A stretch of DNA of 64,000 bases. It comes from Tetranychus cinnabarinus (Eukaryota > Arthropoda > Arachnida > Trombidiformes > Tetranychidae). The notes under the pieces were generated by a model. That model had not been told where the DNA came from and made no database searches. It saw only the letters and a program-made list of their open reading frames with translations. Both the position numbers and the translations under genes were made by a program. The DNA lies in contig WHVY01000003.1 of NCBI GenBank assembly GCA_022266195.1, forward strand, positions 3,844,001 through 3,908,000, written 5' to 3'. Positions 11,728 through 24,939 of the stretch are shown here, in pieces (within the stretch, counting starts at the first letter, position 1; the number at the start of each line of letters is the position of its first letter).

Positions 11728-14700
11728 ATGAATAAGTTTACCTGCAAGGAGATACTTGAACTTATAAATCTACTTCGCATAGATGTCTTCATGTTTGTGT
11801 ATATATTTGGATTTATGTTACCCAATGTAACCCTCAATCAATTAGTTCAAGACAAGGTTTGTCTGAATGAATTAAAATATGATCGTAACTTCTGTCTTAA
11901 TTTACAAGCAGCTGAACCACAATTTGAAATTCAAAAAAATCGTGTTCTTGAATATGCAACAACATTGAAAAATTATCAAACTTTGATCGCAACAACTCCA
12001 GGAGTGGTCCTTTCCCTATTCATTGGCTACTGGATTGATTCCTATCCAAGTCATCTTAAATACCTTTTATCAGCCCCAGCAGTCGGTGCAATTATCCAAG
12101 CCTTGCTGGTTATTTATGATTGTGTTTATTTTGAAAGACGTAAGTTAAACCAAATCAATTCCAATTCATTACTAACATTCATTTTTACCCATAACCTCTA
12201 AACTATCAACCAAATCCACCTTCAACCCTTCATAGTAAATTAATATCTAATTTGAAATGGTTATTCAATATTTTCAATACACAATTAATATCTAAACTTT
12301 TCAACATTAATATTCAACTAAAGATTCCTAATGATAAACAACCAAAATACCGAAGTCAATTGAAAGCCTAGCTTCTGTTGAATGTATTGATGTTAATCAT
12401 TGCCACAATTCAATTATTTGAAGAAGGTTGAAACAAAAGATTTAATATTAGATTCATGAGAAATCAATGATGAGATTCAATTTAAGATTGAAGTGGAATT
12501 CATTGGTCATGAACTTACACTTCAGACGATCAGTAATTTATAATTAAAATGAAAATTGTAATGTATTCAAAAATTATCAAACATCAAATTACTTAAGATT
12601 TCTGGTTTGACATATCTATGTTAGTTGATTTATGTTGCCTCTACATTTTGATTTTTGATTTGATTTTAGCTCATCAATCATTAAATTGTTGGTACCGATA
12701 GTCTAGTTCAATAGTATCAAGCTAATTGAGATAATAAATGACCTAGTAATAGGAGGATGAAGGATTGATGATTATTAAATAAGTTTATTTCATGAAATGA
12801 GCCTTAACTGTTTACAAGCATTTTTCATGCCTCGAATCTTTCACATGTTAGTATTTTTGAACTTTAAGAAACACTTAATCTTGTTTAATTTTCCCCTTTG
12901 ATTGTTAAAATTAATGGGCAATAATGAATAGAGTTTGGAGAAAAAAATCGAGCCATTTATATCAATCATCTGACTGTGAATCAAAATGTTTACCAATGGT
13001 GAAGGGAAACAGACAATTTGAGATTGTTTCCTTCATACAGAGGCATGAGACGATATCAACCTTGATTGAGTATTGCCACAATCAGTTAATTGGCAATTTC
13101 CTGAATTCCAATTGTTATTCGTAGCAAAATTAATCATTAATCATATAGTATTAACGACCTAAATCTTACCATAGATGAAAGAAATGTCTCTTAATAAAGG
13201 TGAAAATTGAATGCAGATTTAAATTGAAATTAGATTCGCAAATGAATACTGATTAGTTGCTTCATTAACTGTCTCAATCAATGGGACATCAATATATATG
13301 AAAGACACCATTGTATCCTTGATCAAGTAATTACAAATGTCCAGTGGCTAATCACTAGGTTGAAGTAGCTAGAAGAGGTGAAATAAACCAGTGTTTTAAG
13401 GGTAATCCAATCAAACTAAACCTTTGGACCTAAATTGTACACTAATATCGATATTTATTTTTTTTGATTTTTTAGATCCAGCTACGACTTTGTATTCATT
13501 CATCTGCATTGGTTTCTCAGGAGGAATCGGCCTAGTATTTGCAGGAACTTATATTTATACGACGAGAATGACTCCAGTCAAATATCGATCCGTACGTTTT
13601 TCTGTACTTGAGTTTTTTGCTTTCTCTGGTAAGATTTACATTGATTTTATACCCTTTATTGTACATGAATTTGATCATTATCCAACCCTATTGAACCTTT
13701 TCAACAGGTTTTCCAGTTGCAACAGCATTAGGTGGTAAAATATTGGCCTTAAAACCTTGGTTTCCGAATCAGTATCGTAATTACATTGCTGTCTTTATTA
13801 TAACCGTTGGAGCTAACATGTTTAACATCATTTGGATTTTATTATTTCTTAAAGAGGAAGTACCACTCGATGAATCAAATAAATCATTAACCAAAAGCAA
13901 TACAAGTACATCTTTAAATAGTGCTGCTAACAATAATAATAACAACAATAATAACAATAATCTAAATAGTAGCAATAACAATATTAACAACAATAACATC
14001 ATAAACGAGAAGATAAACAAAACCAATATAAACAACTCTATCAATAACACCTTGAAGGCCCCTCAAAATGAAATGATTGATTTGAAACATGAGCTGTCCG
14101 GATTACAATTACAATTGGACGATAAGATGATCAAATCCTATGAAAACGGAATCAAACCTATGGACGTCAATGAGCTTTGCATTATTCGTTTAGAGACTGA
14201 CAAAAAATCTGGATCCAAAGTAATGACGCTTATCAAAGATATTTTCAATCTGGAAAATGTTCGCAATATGATTAAAACGTGTTGCCGTCGTCGTCCAAAC
14301 AAGGGAAGACTGCGTTTGTGGCACCTAATGATGGGCATGACAGTGGCATTGATTGGTCATCTGGGAGAAGCCGTAATTGGATATCAATTTACCCAAAAGG
14401 TTTACCACTGGGATGCTGAATACTTTTCCTATGTTAATTCAGCCTTAACATTGATCCCATTAGTTGTTCAAACCATTTCACCGGCCATTTTAATTCACAA
14501 GTTTCATCTTCATGATACAACGGTGGCTGGAATTGGCTGTATCTCCATAATGATATCAACTATTGTTAAAGGAGGAATCCTCGAGTCTTATGCTTATTTC
14601 ATTGCTTTCGTTTCTGGGGCTTTCAGTGGACTTCTTCCGATTGCCTTTCGATCCCTTGTTTCTCGGGTAATTGATTTCAATGAGATTGGACAGGTTTACG

Positions 14701-14996
14701 CTCTTCTGGCCTGTATCGAATCTTGTGCTCCAATGATCTCGTCCATCTTTTATTCAACCGTATTCAATGCCACCATTGAAAACTATCCTGGAACCGTTTT
14801 CCATGCAGTCACATTGATCTTTTTTTATCCTTTAGCGGTTATCCTTTGGTTGGATTTAACTCGAAATAACTGGGATGGTGTTGTCCTCAATGATGATCAA
14901 GATTCCAACAGTAATAATGGGATGATTGGTAAAAATTTGGATCCTCAGAAGATGATTGCACCTCCTGAATTGATCATTGAAAATTTAATTGTGTGA
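11728..14996 (+). CDS. SLC46-like (proton-coupled folate transporter family) MFS transporter
   Basis: Exons 11728-12139, 13476-13628 and 13708-14996 join in phase to 617 residues. The family is suggested by the N-terminal helix followed by the cysteine-containing loop (KVCLNELKYDRNFCLNL), the segment GYWIDSYPSHLKYLL after it, and a second six-helix half (WHLMMGMTVALIGHLGEAVIGY onward). SLC46 proteins are 12-helix carriers of the major facilitator superfamily. Vertebrate members move folates or other small anions, while arthropod members are an expanded, mostly uncharacterised set, so the substrate cannot be named. The loop between helices 6 and 7 is lengthened by an Asn-rich stretch (about residues 258-290) encoded by AAC/AAT repeats. 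Intron 1 is 1.3 kb and I saw no extra exon in it. The two halves joined here make a protein somewhat longer than usual because of the loop. Confidence 0.82.
13925..14042 (+). repeat. AAC/AAT trinucleotide repeat encoding an Asn-rich loop
   Basis: An imperfect AAC/AAT run lies inside the third exon of the SLC46-like gene. It translates to poly-Asn with a few Leu, Ser and Ile residues. The frame is kept, consistent with a tolerated expansion in a cytosolic loop. Confidence 0.85.
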
Positions 14997-15682
14997 ATCA
15001 AGTGTGAGAAAGTGAACCCTGAAAGAGAATGAAAATTTAGTTCTTTAGTCTGTTTAAAATAATATTATGGTTTCCACTGACGATAATATTTTCAACAATA
15101 TTATCTTTGCCATATTATTATTATTATTAACTTCATTATTGTTAACATTAATTAATTACATCTATACGTCAAACGTTTCCAATTTAATGCCAGCAAATAC
15201 TTTCACCTTGTTTTTTGTAACCATCAACAAAGTTCATCATTGTCATTTTTCATCATTACATTCATATTTACAACCCTAGCCAAACAACCTAGAAATTGAA
15301 AATAAATCCTCTAAATTCATTTTAAGCATTCAAATAAAAATGAAACTCTTATTGTTTAATTCAACACATTATGAAAGCTGATTGAATCATAACTGTATAA
15401 ACTGTTTCGATGCCAAATAAATGAAACTTAATAAAATACTAACCTCAGGTTGTGTGTTCTTTTCGAATAAATCCAATAGAATCTTAGCGAAACCGATTTT
15501 TCCGGTCAGAAATGAAATTCAGAAAATCCAGGAAACCAACTAGACAATTCTGGGATACCATTTTTCAAAGTATCGATACGTATTGCTCTGTGAAATATCA
15601 ATACTATTACTCGTATCGATAGTCTTAGTGCAACACTTCACATTACTTTTCACCATCAACAACAACATTACCACAACTCAAA
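14997..15682. other. SLC46-like 3' UTR and spacer before PFAS
   Basis: It carries several AATAAA signals (15301, 15417, 15430). The hydrophobic open frame at 15067-15279 lies within this 3' region and looks like translated AT repeats. A diverged copy of about 15000-15405 is present at about 24940-25355. Confidence 0.65.
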
Positions 15683-18600
15683 ATGGCTAATATTTTATAT
15701 TATAGTGATTCTGATATATCTGTTTCAACCATTTTAAAAAAGCTACAAGCTTTCACCTCCATAATCAAGAGTGTTGAATCTGAAATTTGTTTTCATGTTA
15801 AAAGCTCAAGTAAGTTTTCTTTCGTTTACCGGTTTTTGTTCTTTTCTTTTCTTAACTTCTTTTCTTAACTTCTTTTCTTAACTTACAGGTCCTTTAAGTG
15901 AAAAAGACACTGAAATATTGGAATGGGTTTTAGGCCAAACATCTTTTACCTTAAAATTAAAGAAAAGGTCAAATTTGCAAGCAAAAGCAAACAAAGATGA
16001 CTCGCTACTTATCGAGATTGGACCTCTTCTGAAATTCGCATCGCCATACTCTTCTAATGCCGTTGCCATATTTACTTCATTAGGAGTAAATATTAATAGA
16101 GTTGAAAAAACGACTATCTATTTGATTAAATATGAAAAGGTAAGTCTTTTTTTACTATCTTAATGGCCATAATTGAGAATTTGACTAATTCTTTCTTCTT
16201 TTTTTTCTGTAATGTCAGGGCAAGATGAATGAGAAAATGGAATCAAACATTGTCAATTGTTTACTAGATAGAATGACCCAACAACGTTACTCTCTAACAG
16301 ATGATATTTTCAAATCTTCATCTACTCAGTCAAGTCGCCCATGGACAGTTGTTGATATCATGGGCAAAGGAAAGGAAGCCTTGAAGTCAATCAACGATGA
16401 AATGGGTTTATCGTTTGACGATTGGGACATTGAATACTATACAAAGCTTTTTAAGACGGAGATTAAACGTAACCCAACTTCAGTTGAATGTTTTGATCTT
16501 GCCCAATCTAATTCAGAACACTCAAGACACTGGTTCTTCAGGGTAAGTTCATCATCACCATCATTTTAATCATTATTATCCATCTTTTATTAACACCATT
16601 ATCACTTCACTTGCTTCATATGAGATAATTGATAATTGCAATCACTAAGACTCATCTACTTTTATTCAGTTTTAGTGATAAAAAATCAGGAAAATTTCGA
16701 TTTCTATCTTTATGCTATCTTGATAATATCTTGAAAACAAATGTTTTTCATATTGATTTTGATATTATCAACTTGACTTTGAAGATACTTATTAATTATT
16801 ATCTGAATTAGAGGTTATTCAAGGTTAATTGATTAACCTAAAAACAAAACTCAATCCGAGAATTGAGAGTTATTAACAAGTTAAAGAAATCTCTGAGACA
16901 ATCAGAAATTATTGGATAAGCAGTCCTGCCGATTAGTTATTTTTGCATATTATGCTGATGAATTACCGTGTTTTTAGAGCATTATGCTCTCATTTATTGA
17001 GTTCAATATGAAATCTATTATAATTCAACTAGCACAAAAATCTCAAGTATCGACTTACTTTACATTTTCCAAATTGACTGAGCATTGCTTTTTGCTGCAA
17101 TTTGAAAGACCTCCTAATTACATTTCATATTAGACTTTTGATTTTAGCCTCATGATTAGAATTTTAATAATAATCTTTCGTATATAACTTGATTCACTTA
17201 CTCCTGTTTTTCGCCTCAACAGGGCCGATTGATTATTGATGGAGAAGAGATGAAAACCAATCTATTTAAGATGATCAAAGAGACGCAAATTAACAGCAAC
17301 AAGAACAATATTATTGCATTTAGTGACAATTCAAGTGCCATTCAAGGTTTCAATGATTTACACATAATGATCCCAAAAGACTCGGCTCAATCATCAACCA
17401 TGTTAATCAAACCAAAATCAACCAGACATATTGTATTCACAGCTGAAACTCACAACTTTCCTACTGGTGTTGCCCCATTTCAAGGTGCTACAACAGGTAA
17501 TGTAAACAGACCCTCCGGATTTTGATTAAACGATGAAAATACTAATACAACAGAATAAGTATTAAGAATCAAATTTTAAAAGAAAGACTGAAAATGAAAG
17601 TTAGCCTTTATTAATTATGTATTTTTTGATTGTGTTTTGTTATCTTAGGAACTGGAGGAAGGATTCGTGATGTTCAAGCAACTGGTCGAGGTGCTCATGT
17701 AATTGCTGGTACTGCTGGCTATTCATTTGGTAATCTATTGATTCCTGGTTATCCATTGGATTGGGAATCAACCGATGAAATCTATCCCAATAATTTTGCT
17801 AAGCCATTGGAAATAGCAATAGAAGCATCTAATGGTGCATCTGATTATGGTAATAAATTTGGTGAACCAGTGATTGCCGGATTTGCCCGATCATTTGGAA
17901 TGAGACTAACAAATGGTAAAAATTAAAATGACCTAGCAATCAACAAACGTTGAAAAGTTCTGTCAATCTTAGAAATTTAATCAATATAACTGTTTATTTG
18001 TATTACAGGAGAAAGATGGGAATGGATCAAACCAATTATGTTTAGTGGAGGAATAGGAAGCATTGAAAGTAAATTTTGTGACAAAAATAAACCAGCTAAG
18101 GATATGCTGGTTACCAAAATTGGTGGACCTGTGTACAGAATTGGTGTCGGTGGTGGAGCCGCAAGTTCAATTCAAGTTCAAGGTAAACATTACTAATCTC
18201 ACTGTTTTTTATTCATAAAATATGAGAATTATTAACTCTATCGTCAATAATATTAGGGTGTCAAGTAAGTTTTGCGGTTGGGTATGAAGTTTAGCTTAGA
18301 ATTGACTGAAATTTCATTAAATCAAATTATGGACTCGTAGTATTAAAACATCGTTTCGATTTTCCACATCGAATAATTGATGTCGTTTTTGTGAGCGTCC
18401 GAAAATTTATAGCGAAAAAATCGACAAAATTGATTTTGACCTCCGTTGCTGAATAGACCTAGTCTTCTTTGAATGAATTTTCCAAAAATTAAGATAGATT
18501 GGGGTCTATAGAGATGAGATCAGGTACTTAGGTTAGGTTCGCAAGTATTTAGAATCTGAGGTTAGAAATTTTGTGACGCGTCGCTAGAAAATTTGGTAAG

Positions 18601-21600
18601 GTTGTACGAAACTCTGCAAGCTCACTTTTTTCACGCTAAGCCGCAGCTTGTTTGACTTAAGAAGAAGCTTAAGTAGCTAAGGGCTAAAATTTTAAAGCGG
18701 CATCTATGGGACAGTCAAGTCTCTGAAAATTAACTTGCTTTAAATTAATTAACATGGATAATTAAACTCTTTTTTACCAATTTATTAACACTTTCACGAT
18801 TCACATGAGCGGGTTTAAGGCTGTGGTACAAAATATATCAAGAATAGTAACATATACAAGCATTATTCTTCCGACAATTAACATATTTTACTATTAAAAA
18901 TATTTTTAAATTTTAAATGTTAGCATTCTTGATATATTTTGTACCACAGCCTTAAACCCGCTCATGTGAATCGTGAAAGTGTTAATAAATTGGTAAAAAA
19001 GAGTTTAATTAACCATGTTAATTAATTTAAAGCAAGTTAATTTTCAGAGACTTGACTGTCCCATAGATGCCGCTTTAAAATTTTAGCCCTTAGCTACTTA
19101 AGCTTCTTCTTAAGTCAAACAAGCTGCGGCTTAGCGTGAAAAAAGTGAGCTTGCAGAGTTTCGTACAACCTTACCGAAAATTTGATGAAAAAAGTTGGTG
19201 AAAAAAAATTTTGGTTGATTTTTGTACCCTTTAATAAGCTGTAAAAATGCAATACAGTCTTTCCTCACTTAAGTTATAGCCTCGCTTAAGTTATAGATGA
19301 TTTTGAGACGCTTTGAAGTTAAAGAGGTTTAAACTAAAGAGTTTAACTACCTAGGGCATATCAATATTTGAATAGTTTAATTGAAATGATGTTCAGTTTT
19401 TTCTTAGATACCAACATGGTTAGGTTGATTTATTAAGTTTATGTCAAAGAGTTGGAATGATTCATCAACTTATCGACAATTAAGAATTGCTGGTACCAAA
19501 GCGGCTACAAGCAGTGACATCTTTGGATAAAACACTTGTACTTTAACCCACAAAAATTATAACTTAAGTGAGGAAAGACTGTAATTTTGTGAATATTTGT
19601 CCGATTTTGATTTTTTTTGTTTTATACTGATTGATTGAGGCTAAGTAATGTTTTAGCCAAAAAAGATCACAATCAAATCTTTTTTTCATAGCGAACCGCA
19701 AAATTTATTTGACACCCTAATATACTAAAAAAGCTAACCAATTTTGAATATTGAAATAATAATCCTTACACTTGTTTATTGTTTGAACAGGCGATGATAA
19801 AGATGAACAATTAAATTTGGAAGCTGTTCAAAGAGGTGATCCTGAAATGGAACAGAAATTAAATCGATTGATTCGTGGTTGTATTGAAAGACCAGGTACT
19901 TTGTGAATAGTAGCCAAAATTTTACATTGAAGTCTTAATAATATCTTTCATTTCCTTAGATAATCCGATCCAGTCAATTCATGATCAAGGTGCTGGTGGA
20001 AATGGAAATGTATTAAAGGAAATCGTTGAGCCCAATGGAGCAGTCATTTATGCAGATAAATTCACCTTAGGTGATCCCACAATTGGTACACTTGAACTTT
20101 GGGGTGCTGAATATCAGGAAAGTAATGCTATCCTGGTTAAACCAGAAGATGAGAAGACTATTGAAAAGATTAGTAAACGGGAAAAATGTCCAGTTGATTT
20201 TGTCGGAACTGTTACCACTGATGGTCTTATTAGACTAGTTGAGAAACAACCAAAGCAGGTCAATGAATCTAATAAATCAGTTAATCCAGTCGAACTTGAT
20301 TTGAAATATGTTCTCGGTGATATGCCACCGAAAACTTTTAAACTTGATCATCTGGTTAATCCTTTGAAGCCACTCACACTGCCAACCAATTTAAGTCTCA
20401 TGGATGCGCTTAATCGAGTCTTAAGATTACCTTCGGTAGCATCAAAACGCTATCTAACCAACAAAGTTGATCGAAGTGTTACAGGTAATGTACGATTTTA
20501 AATTCAATCTGACTTATACAATAATTTAGGGATAAGTCGTTAATCGTCATCAAACTCCTAAATGAAAAATCTAAAGCAACTCGAGTATTTTTTCATTTAT
20601 GCTGTTGCTATTTCTTATTTACTATCTTCATTTATTTTATTACAGGACTAATTGCCCAACAGCAATGTGTCGGTGAACTTGGTGTCCCTTTGGCTGATTA
20701 TGGAATGATTGCCCTCTCTTACTTTGATACAAGGTAATATAACATTGGATCAATCCCTTTTCATGACAACTCTCATGATTATTTCCATTTTTCAAGGAAA
20801 ACTCACTTTTATAATACTTTTTTTGTTTTCTTTCCTTAATAGAGGAGCAGCAACATCAATTGGAGAACAGCCAATTAAAGGGTTAATTGATCCTGAAGCT
20901 GGAGCCCGATTAAGTGTCACTGAAGCTTTAACTAACTTAATGTTTGCTTGTATAACAAACTTGGCCGATGTTAAATGTAGTGGTAACTGGATGTGGGCAG
21001 CTAAACTTGAAGGTAAAACCAATAACATTGATAATCTTACGAATGGTCAAGATGAGCTTCAATAAAATTAGATAGATAGATAGAGGATTGAATCCATCTT
21101 TAAAACTAATCAAATTAATTTTAAAATGCGAATTGATTTCACTGTGAAAGGGAAACATGACTCTTACTATGCATTTTTAGGATTTTTATCGTAATAGTCA
21201 ACTCTATAAATTATATCATTGAATGATTCTTATGACTAGAGACGTCAAAAATCGGGGTTTTTCGGGAATAAAATTTTTCGGTGGATGAGTGTATTGATAC
21301 GTTTCAACACATTTTAAGGCTAGTTACTGAATTTCAGGATGATTTATCACCGCCGAAAACCCCGATATCAATGAAATTCATAAAAAGAGACCGAAAGATG
21401 CCGATTTTTTCAAAATTAATTCTTTTAAGCCAATTTACCAATTTTTTGATTTTGATGTTTCTCTCAGGCAGTTGCACGTCTAATTTTTCTTACTATAGTA
21501 ATGGTCACTTTGAAAGTCTACAATTTTCAGAGGTTACGTCTGAATATAATTTTACTTTTTTACTTGCGTATTGTTTAATACCTTAAATTTTCATTCACAT

Positions 21601-24094
21601 CCAATATGTGGTTTAGCTATTATTATGATTTTTGAAAATGCCTAAAACTGACCGAAATTAATAAATTTTATCCGCCCATTTCGGCCCCGAAATTGACTAA
21701 ATTTAACCGCCGATTTTGACGTCCCTACTTATGACCCTTGACATCTCAAAAGAAGGTGTTATTTATAATGACCTTTTCCCCTTATTTTTTCTCTATCTTT
21801 TGTACTTTCCTTTCAATGATTAATTTTCTCTGTTTTCCACTTTCTCTCTACTTCAAATTTTCCTTGGTTCATCTTAATATCCAGGCGAAGGCGCTAAGCT
21901 TGTGGATGCATGTCGTGCTATGTGCAACATAATGAGCCAACTTAACATTGCTGTGGATGGTGGTAAAGATTCATTGTCAATGGCAGCTAAAGTTAAAAAT
22001 ATGGCTTCTAATAAAAGTGAAGTAGTTAAATCACCGGGAACTTTGGTCATTAGTACTTATGCTCCGGTTCCTGATATAACCTTTAAGGTTACACCTGTTA
22101 TGGAAGGTCGAGGTAAACTTGTTCACATAGATCTCAGTGGCTATAAAGGTAAAAGACGAACTGGTGGATCAGCGTTGGCTCAGGTTTATGGCCAACTTGG
22201 TAATTTGGTTCCTGATGTTGATGATCCTTCAATTTTAAGGAAATGTTTCCCCATGATTCAAGATTCGATACGCCTTAAAGAAGTGCTTTCAGGTCACGAT
22301 ATCTCTGATGGAGGTTTAATCACTACACTTTTAGAGATGGCTTTTGCCACCAATTGTGGTTTAACACTGAACTTTACGACTTTATTACCAAATGAATCAC
22401 CCATTGACTACCTTTTAGCTGAAGAGGTTGGAATAGTTGTTGAAGTATCAAAATATAGTATATCCTCTTTTATGGACCAATTAGCCGCAGCTGGAATACC
22501 AGCTTCAATTATTGGTGAAATTAATTTAAAATCTGATATCATTGATATTAGTTTCAATGGTCAACCATTTATCAAGGTAAACTAAATTATGAGAAACAAA
22601 TGTTTCAGGATAAATTAGAAGCTATAAAATGACTGATTTGATTCAAGCACAAACATTTTTTCAATTGAATAATTTTAACCTGAAAATATGCTTTATTTGC
22701 CACTTTTAACAGCTAAATGTAAAAGAAATGATGGATATTTGGGAGGAAACAAGCTTCGAATTAGAGAAACATCAAGCGAATCCTGATTGTGTAGAAGAAG
22801 AAAGACGAAATCTTAAGCATAGACGAACTCCACTTTATGCTCTTTCATTCGACCCAACTCACACTGAACTTCGAAAGCTTAATGGTTCGTAATCTATAAG
22901 CAATTTATATTGTAAATGTTTTAATCATCTTTTTTATTTAATTTTAGGACCAGATGATTATTTCTTAAACAGGCCAAAAGTTGCTGTTATTAGAGAAGAA
23001 GGAATCAATGGTGATCGTGAAATGATTGCCAGTCTTCACATGGTTGGTTTTGAGGTTATTGATTTAACCGTCACTGATCTTCTCCATGATTCAGGTATTG
23101 AAGAAAAAAGCCTTTTCTTATTTCAAAACTATTTAAATTACAAAAATCATCACAGTTTCAGTTTCGACAGTTTCCACTTTTTACAATCGATTATTTGTTG
23201 ATCTATCATGAATCACTTAAATCGGGAATATAACGTGTTTTTTATTTTTATATTTTAGGAATCAACTTGAATCAATTCCGTGGGTTAGTTTTCCCTGGTG
23301 GATTTTCATTTGCTGATGTTTTAGGCTCTGCAAAGGGCTGGGCGGCCACACTTCGATTCAATGAGAACATTAGCAATCAGTTGAACCAATTTGTTAAGCG
23401 CAAAGATACTTTCTCTCTCGGTGTGTGCAATGGATGCCAATTATTAGCTTTACTTGGTTGGATTGGAAATCAAGAAGACGGTATAAGATATTTCTTGAAA
23501 AATTTATGCACTTTTCTTATGTGTAACATATCTTTGTTTTATTTTCATGAATTTAGGCTCACAAGGAACTCAGTTAACTCACAATAATTCGCAAAGATTT
23601 GAAAGCAGATTTGTTTCGGTTAAAATCAAAGACAATAATAATTCCATTATGCTCAAAGGAATGAGTGACTCTGTTTTGGGTGTTTGGGTTGCCCATGGAG
23701 AGGGTAAATTTATTTATAAGGACAAATCAATTCTGGATAAATTAGTTAAATCTAATTGTGTTGCATTAACATATGTAGACGACAATGGGGTTGATACGGA
23801 AAGGTAATTCACTACGACTAATATTATCCTTCAATATTTATCATCTTTTATTGTTGACTCTTGTTAACTATTTTTTGTTTATATTTCAGCTATCCGATGA
23901 ACCCTAATGGAAGTGCCTTAGGAATCGCTGGATTGACAAGTTATGATGGACGGCATTTGGCCATGATGCCTCATCCAGAAAGATGCACACAATTATGGCA
24001 ATGGCCTTACGTACCTAAAGAATGGAAGAGACTGACAGTCAGTCCGTGGTGTAAAATGTTTTACAATGCTTATGAATGGTGTTTGAAGCATTGA
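15683..24094 (+). CDS. PFAS: Phosphoribosylformylglycinamidine synthase (FGAM synthase), 16 exons
   Basis: Exons: 15683-15809, 15889-16139, 16219-16542, 17223-17496, 17649-17915, 18009-18182, 19791-19895, 19960-20484, 20646-20733, 20843-21012, 21885-22576, 22713-22884, 22948-23094, 23259-23480, 23557-23803, 23890-24094. All join in phase to 1329 residues (human about 1338). The enzyme converts FGAR, glutamine and ATP to FGAM, the fourth step of de novo purine synthesis, in the cytosol. Landmarks are ETHNFPTGVAPF with H311, HDQGAGGNGNVLKEIV, DVKCSGNWMWAAKL, DGGKDSLSMAA, and the C-terminal glutaminase with nucleophile C1162 (GVCNGCQL) and His/Glu at H1290/E1292 (PHPER). All introns are GT-AG; the donor after exon 12 is a weak GTTCGT, chosen because it alone keeps frame. 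Introns 6 and 10 carry transposons. A polyadenylation signal AATAAA is at 24360. Confidence 0.96.
15841..15886 (+). repeat. PFAS: Short tandem repeat at a PFAS splice acceptor
   Basis: A 13-base unit close to TTCTTTTCTTAAC is repeated about three times and forms the entire pyrimidine tract and branch region before the exon 2 acceptor. Confidence 0.7.
18595..19175. mobile_element. Foldback element with ~260-bp inverted arms and 8-bp target duplication
   Basis: Arms 18595-18854 and 18917-19175 are almost perfect reverse complements, separated by a ~62-base AT-rich loop. The outer tips read GGTAAGGTTG and CAACCTTACC. The element is bracketed by the 8-base direct repeat GAAAATTT (18587-18594 and 19176-19183), a clean target-site duplication. 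An 8-bp duplication fits hAT- or P-type transposases; there is no coding capacity. The high arm identity suggests a recent insertion or recent arm homogenisation. Transcribed within the PFAS pre-mRNA, it would form a long hairpin. Confidence 0.88.
19255..19581. mobile_element. Pogo/Tigger-like MITE nested in the outer element
   Basis: The perfect 24-base terminal inverted repeats begin CAGTCTTTCCTCACTTAAGT (19255-19278 and reverse complement 19558-19581). They are flanked by TA on both sides (19253-19254, 19582-19583). The 327-base length, TA duplication and CAGTC-type tip match non-autonomous pogo/Tigger elements. A second partial copy of the tip motif (CCTCGCTTAAGTTATAG) follows the left end. 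Confidence 0.82.
21237..21727. mobile_element. hAT-like MITE in PFAS intron 10
   Basis: The ends read TAGAGACGTCAAAAATCGG (left) and the reverse complement of TAGGGACGTCAAAATCGG (right). They are bracketed by the 8-base direct repeat CTTATGAC (21229-21236 and 21728-21735). The 8-bp duplication and TAGGG-type tips are typical of hAT elements. At 491 bases it has no transposase. The open frame at 21281-21586 inside it is not recognisable. Confidence 0.82.
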
Positions 24095-24939
24095 ATCAAT
24101 TTTTTTGCATTTTATGAGCCAATCCATGATCTATTTTTTACTTCATTAGTTTTGATAATTGATATATCCTCACAGTCTGTTATTAATCAGAGACACTTTT
24201 TGTTTAATAGCAGTATAAAGTGGCCATCAATTTTTTGTTACACAAATTAGATGATATAGTTCCTAATTAGTTTTTGATTGAATTGTTGAAATATTTTCTT
24301 TTCCAAAATTATTAAACAATCGTAGTAGTTATTTGCTACTTGCTACAAAATAATCCTTGAATAAAATATAAATTAAACGATGAATTTACCATTAAATCGA
24401 TTTTTTGAATGTTTTTTACGTCGATGAAGAGTAATGTAAACTTCCATTAGATGATGGAATCTTTTGTCGAACTTTATCTATCAACTTGTAAGTCAAAATA
24501 TAATAAAGCATATGGATAATGACGGAAAATCGTGTAATAATCAGCATGATTGTTGTCAGACTGTTTTCACATCTCATACAAAATCAATTGTCACTTTGAG
24601 TTGGATAACTCAGATATCTAATTGACAAAACTGATTGACAAAAGTAAACAAAACCCTTCAATCATCTTGTTTTTAAACAATCCGAAATCCAAATTATGCT
24701 ATTGATTCGACAACTTAAAATTAGAAAAATGAATTAAAATAAATTTGAACATCCATTAGATCCAGTGAGAGTCTAATTTTTAATCATCTTAGTAATTACA
24801 ATCATCACTTAATAAGTTAACTGTTCAGCCCTTCAAATGATCCATCCAGCCTGCATCACAATCAATCATTAAGGTATGCATTTGATTTGTTTAAATTAAC
24901 ATTGTAATTGCAATTTATGCATGAAGGTAATAATTGTGC
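24095..24939. other. PFAS 3' UTR and AT-rich spacer
   Basis: Holds the PFAS polyadenylation signal AATAAA (24360-24365). Beyond it I see only AT-rich sequence. Confidence 0.6.

Larger units (their letters stand above)
18256..19717. mobile_element. Outer DNA transposon remnant with ~33-bp terminal inverted repeats in PFAS intron 6
   Basis: The left end begins GGGTGTCAAGTAAGTTTTGC (18256-18288). The right end (19685-19717) is its reverse complement with about four mismatches over 33 bases. Both ends are flanked by TA (18254-18255 and 19718-19719), as expected for TA-targeting elements of the Tc1/mariner type, although the flanks are palindromic (ATTA/TAAT), so the exact boundary is uncertain by a base or two. 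No transposase coding is visible. Two other elements have inserted inside it, at 18595-19175 and 19255-19581. It is non-autonomous. Confidence 0.75.

Noticed and set aside
15067..15279. Hydrophobic 70-codon frame after the SLC46-like gene
   Set aside because: Lies in the transporter's 3' UTR just before its AATAAA signals; the hydrophobicity comes from ATT repeats, and the diverged duplicate at 24.9-25.3 kb does not preserve the frame.
22885..22890. Alternative PFAS donor GTAATC four bases after GTTCGT
   Set aside because: Using it shifts the frame and meets a stop within a few codons; GTTCGT keeps the conserved protein intact.
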